The notes beneath the pieces were generated by a model that was not told where the DNA came from, searched no databases, and saw nothing but the letters and a program-made list of their open reading frames with translations. Positions 63,694-64,000 of a stretch of DNA of 64,000 nt are shown here, one piece after another; position 1 is the first letter of the stretch; each line of letters opens with the position of its first letter. The stretch lies in contig NZ_CP012333.1 in NCBI RefSeq assembly GCF_001263205.1, forward strand, positions 9,343,501 to 9,407,500, written 5' to 3'. A program made the translations under genes and the position numbers. This DNA is from Labilithrix luteola (GTDB lineage Bacteria; Myxococcota_A; Polyangia; Polyangiales; Polyangiaceae).

Positions 63694-64000
63694 TGCGCGC
63701 TTCGACGCATCGAGGGTACCTCTGCGCCATCGTTGCCATCGTTCTAGGCGTGGCCTTGGCCTCGTGTGACGATCCGGTCCACTCCGACGCCGTCGATGCG
63801 CTCGGGCCGGAGGTGGCCGGGATCCCGCGCGGTCCGCGTCACCGGGCGGGGCAGCCCTGCCTGACGTGCCACGGAGGAGACGGTCCCGGCAGCCCCGACT
63901 TCAGCTTCGGCGGCACCGTCTTCCTGGTGCGCGGCGGTACACAAGGTGTCCCAGGGGTGACGGTGCTCCTGAAGGACGCGCGCGGAGCGACGATCGCGCG
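63693..64000 (+). CDS. CxxCH lipoprotein (3' end beyond window)
   Basis: The first 102 residues of an exported protein. The signal ends in the lipobox LASC (about residue 24). The mature part has HRAGQPCLTCHGGDGPGSPD, a CxxCH heme site, then FGGTVFLVRGGTQGVPGVTVLL, which looks like a carboxypeptidase-regulatory-like beta domain. It starts by a 1-bp overlap with the DUF3570-like gene, so the two are coupled. This gives a second barrel plus CxnCH lipoprotein pair in the window, next to the one at 38832-41702. Confidence 0.85.
   Translation, partial: MRASTHRGYLCAIVAIVLGVALASCDDPVHSDAVDALGPEVAGIPRGPRHRAGQPCLTCHGGDGPGSPDFSFGGTVFLVRGGTQGVPGVTVLLKDARGATIA

Overview
The window is high-GC, densely coded DNA. 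It carries many secreted lipoproteins, PAS histidine kinases, an FHA-linked sigma-54 activator and several families common in delta-group bacteria (DUF507, DUF3570/DUF4266, a TIGR04552-like RelA/SpoT-fold protein). This profile suggests a myxobacterium, probably of the Polyangia/Labilithrix type. The assignment is inference from gene content; no rRNA, tRNA, plasmid, phage or insertion-sequence gene was seen.

Layout. 0-4.1 kb: a cut-off MlaF-like ABC ATPase, an LpxL-like acyltransferase, and the thiamine genes thiG and thiE with a small TPR-like ORF between them. 3.8-10.8 kb: a compact acyl/polyketide-type cluster. It has three stand-alone acyl carrier proteins, an alpha-oxoamine synthase, a degenerate ketosynthase next to an intact one, and a divergent fatty-acyl-AMP ligase, and it ends at a clear terminator. 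The enzyme set matches the early prodigiosin logic (PigI/G/J/H) split into separate genes, and is the best candidate for an undescribed pathway. 11-23 kb: housekeeping and signalling genes (an IleRS with an unusually large insertion, a HEAT-like protein, a secreted putative metallopeptidase, a DegV protein, a PAS kinase, an alpha/beta hydrolase). 23.5 kb: seven 42-bp tandem repeats.

23.9-38.3 kb: two large surface lipoproteins, an MrfA/YprA-type helicase, lspA, a decayed LuxR-type fragment, gmk with yicC, a DUF507 protein, and a divergent RelA/SpoT-fold protein. 38.8-41.7 kb: a tightly overlapping envelope operon (lipoprotein with a stretched C-x12-C-H, SH3/barrel protein, DUF4266 lipoprotein, DUF3570 barrel). 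A second DUF3570-like barrel followed by a CxxCH lipoprotein closes the window at 62.4-64 kb.

41.7-52.1 kb: a membrane histidine kinase, a TreS-maltokinase fusion whose kinase half has lost a metal-binding motif, an FHA/sigma-54 activator with a cytochrome c, panB, and another PAS kinase. 52.2-58.6 kb: reductive pyrimidine catabolism (PreA with a one-base frameshift, PreT, a class III aminotransferase, beta-ureidopropionase) with an embedded anion transporter and no dihydropyrimidinase. 58.6-62.3 kb: an ECF-sigma/FecR-like unit with a cysteine-rich lipoprotein and an outer-membrane-like protein. Most operons here use 1-4 bp stop/start overlaps, which suggests translational coupling.
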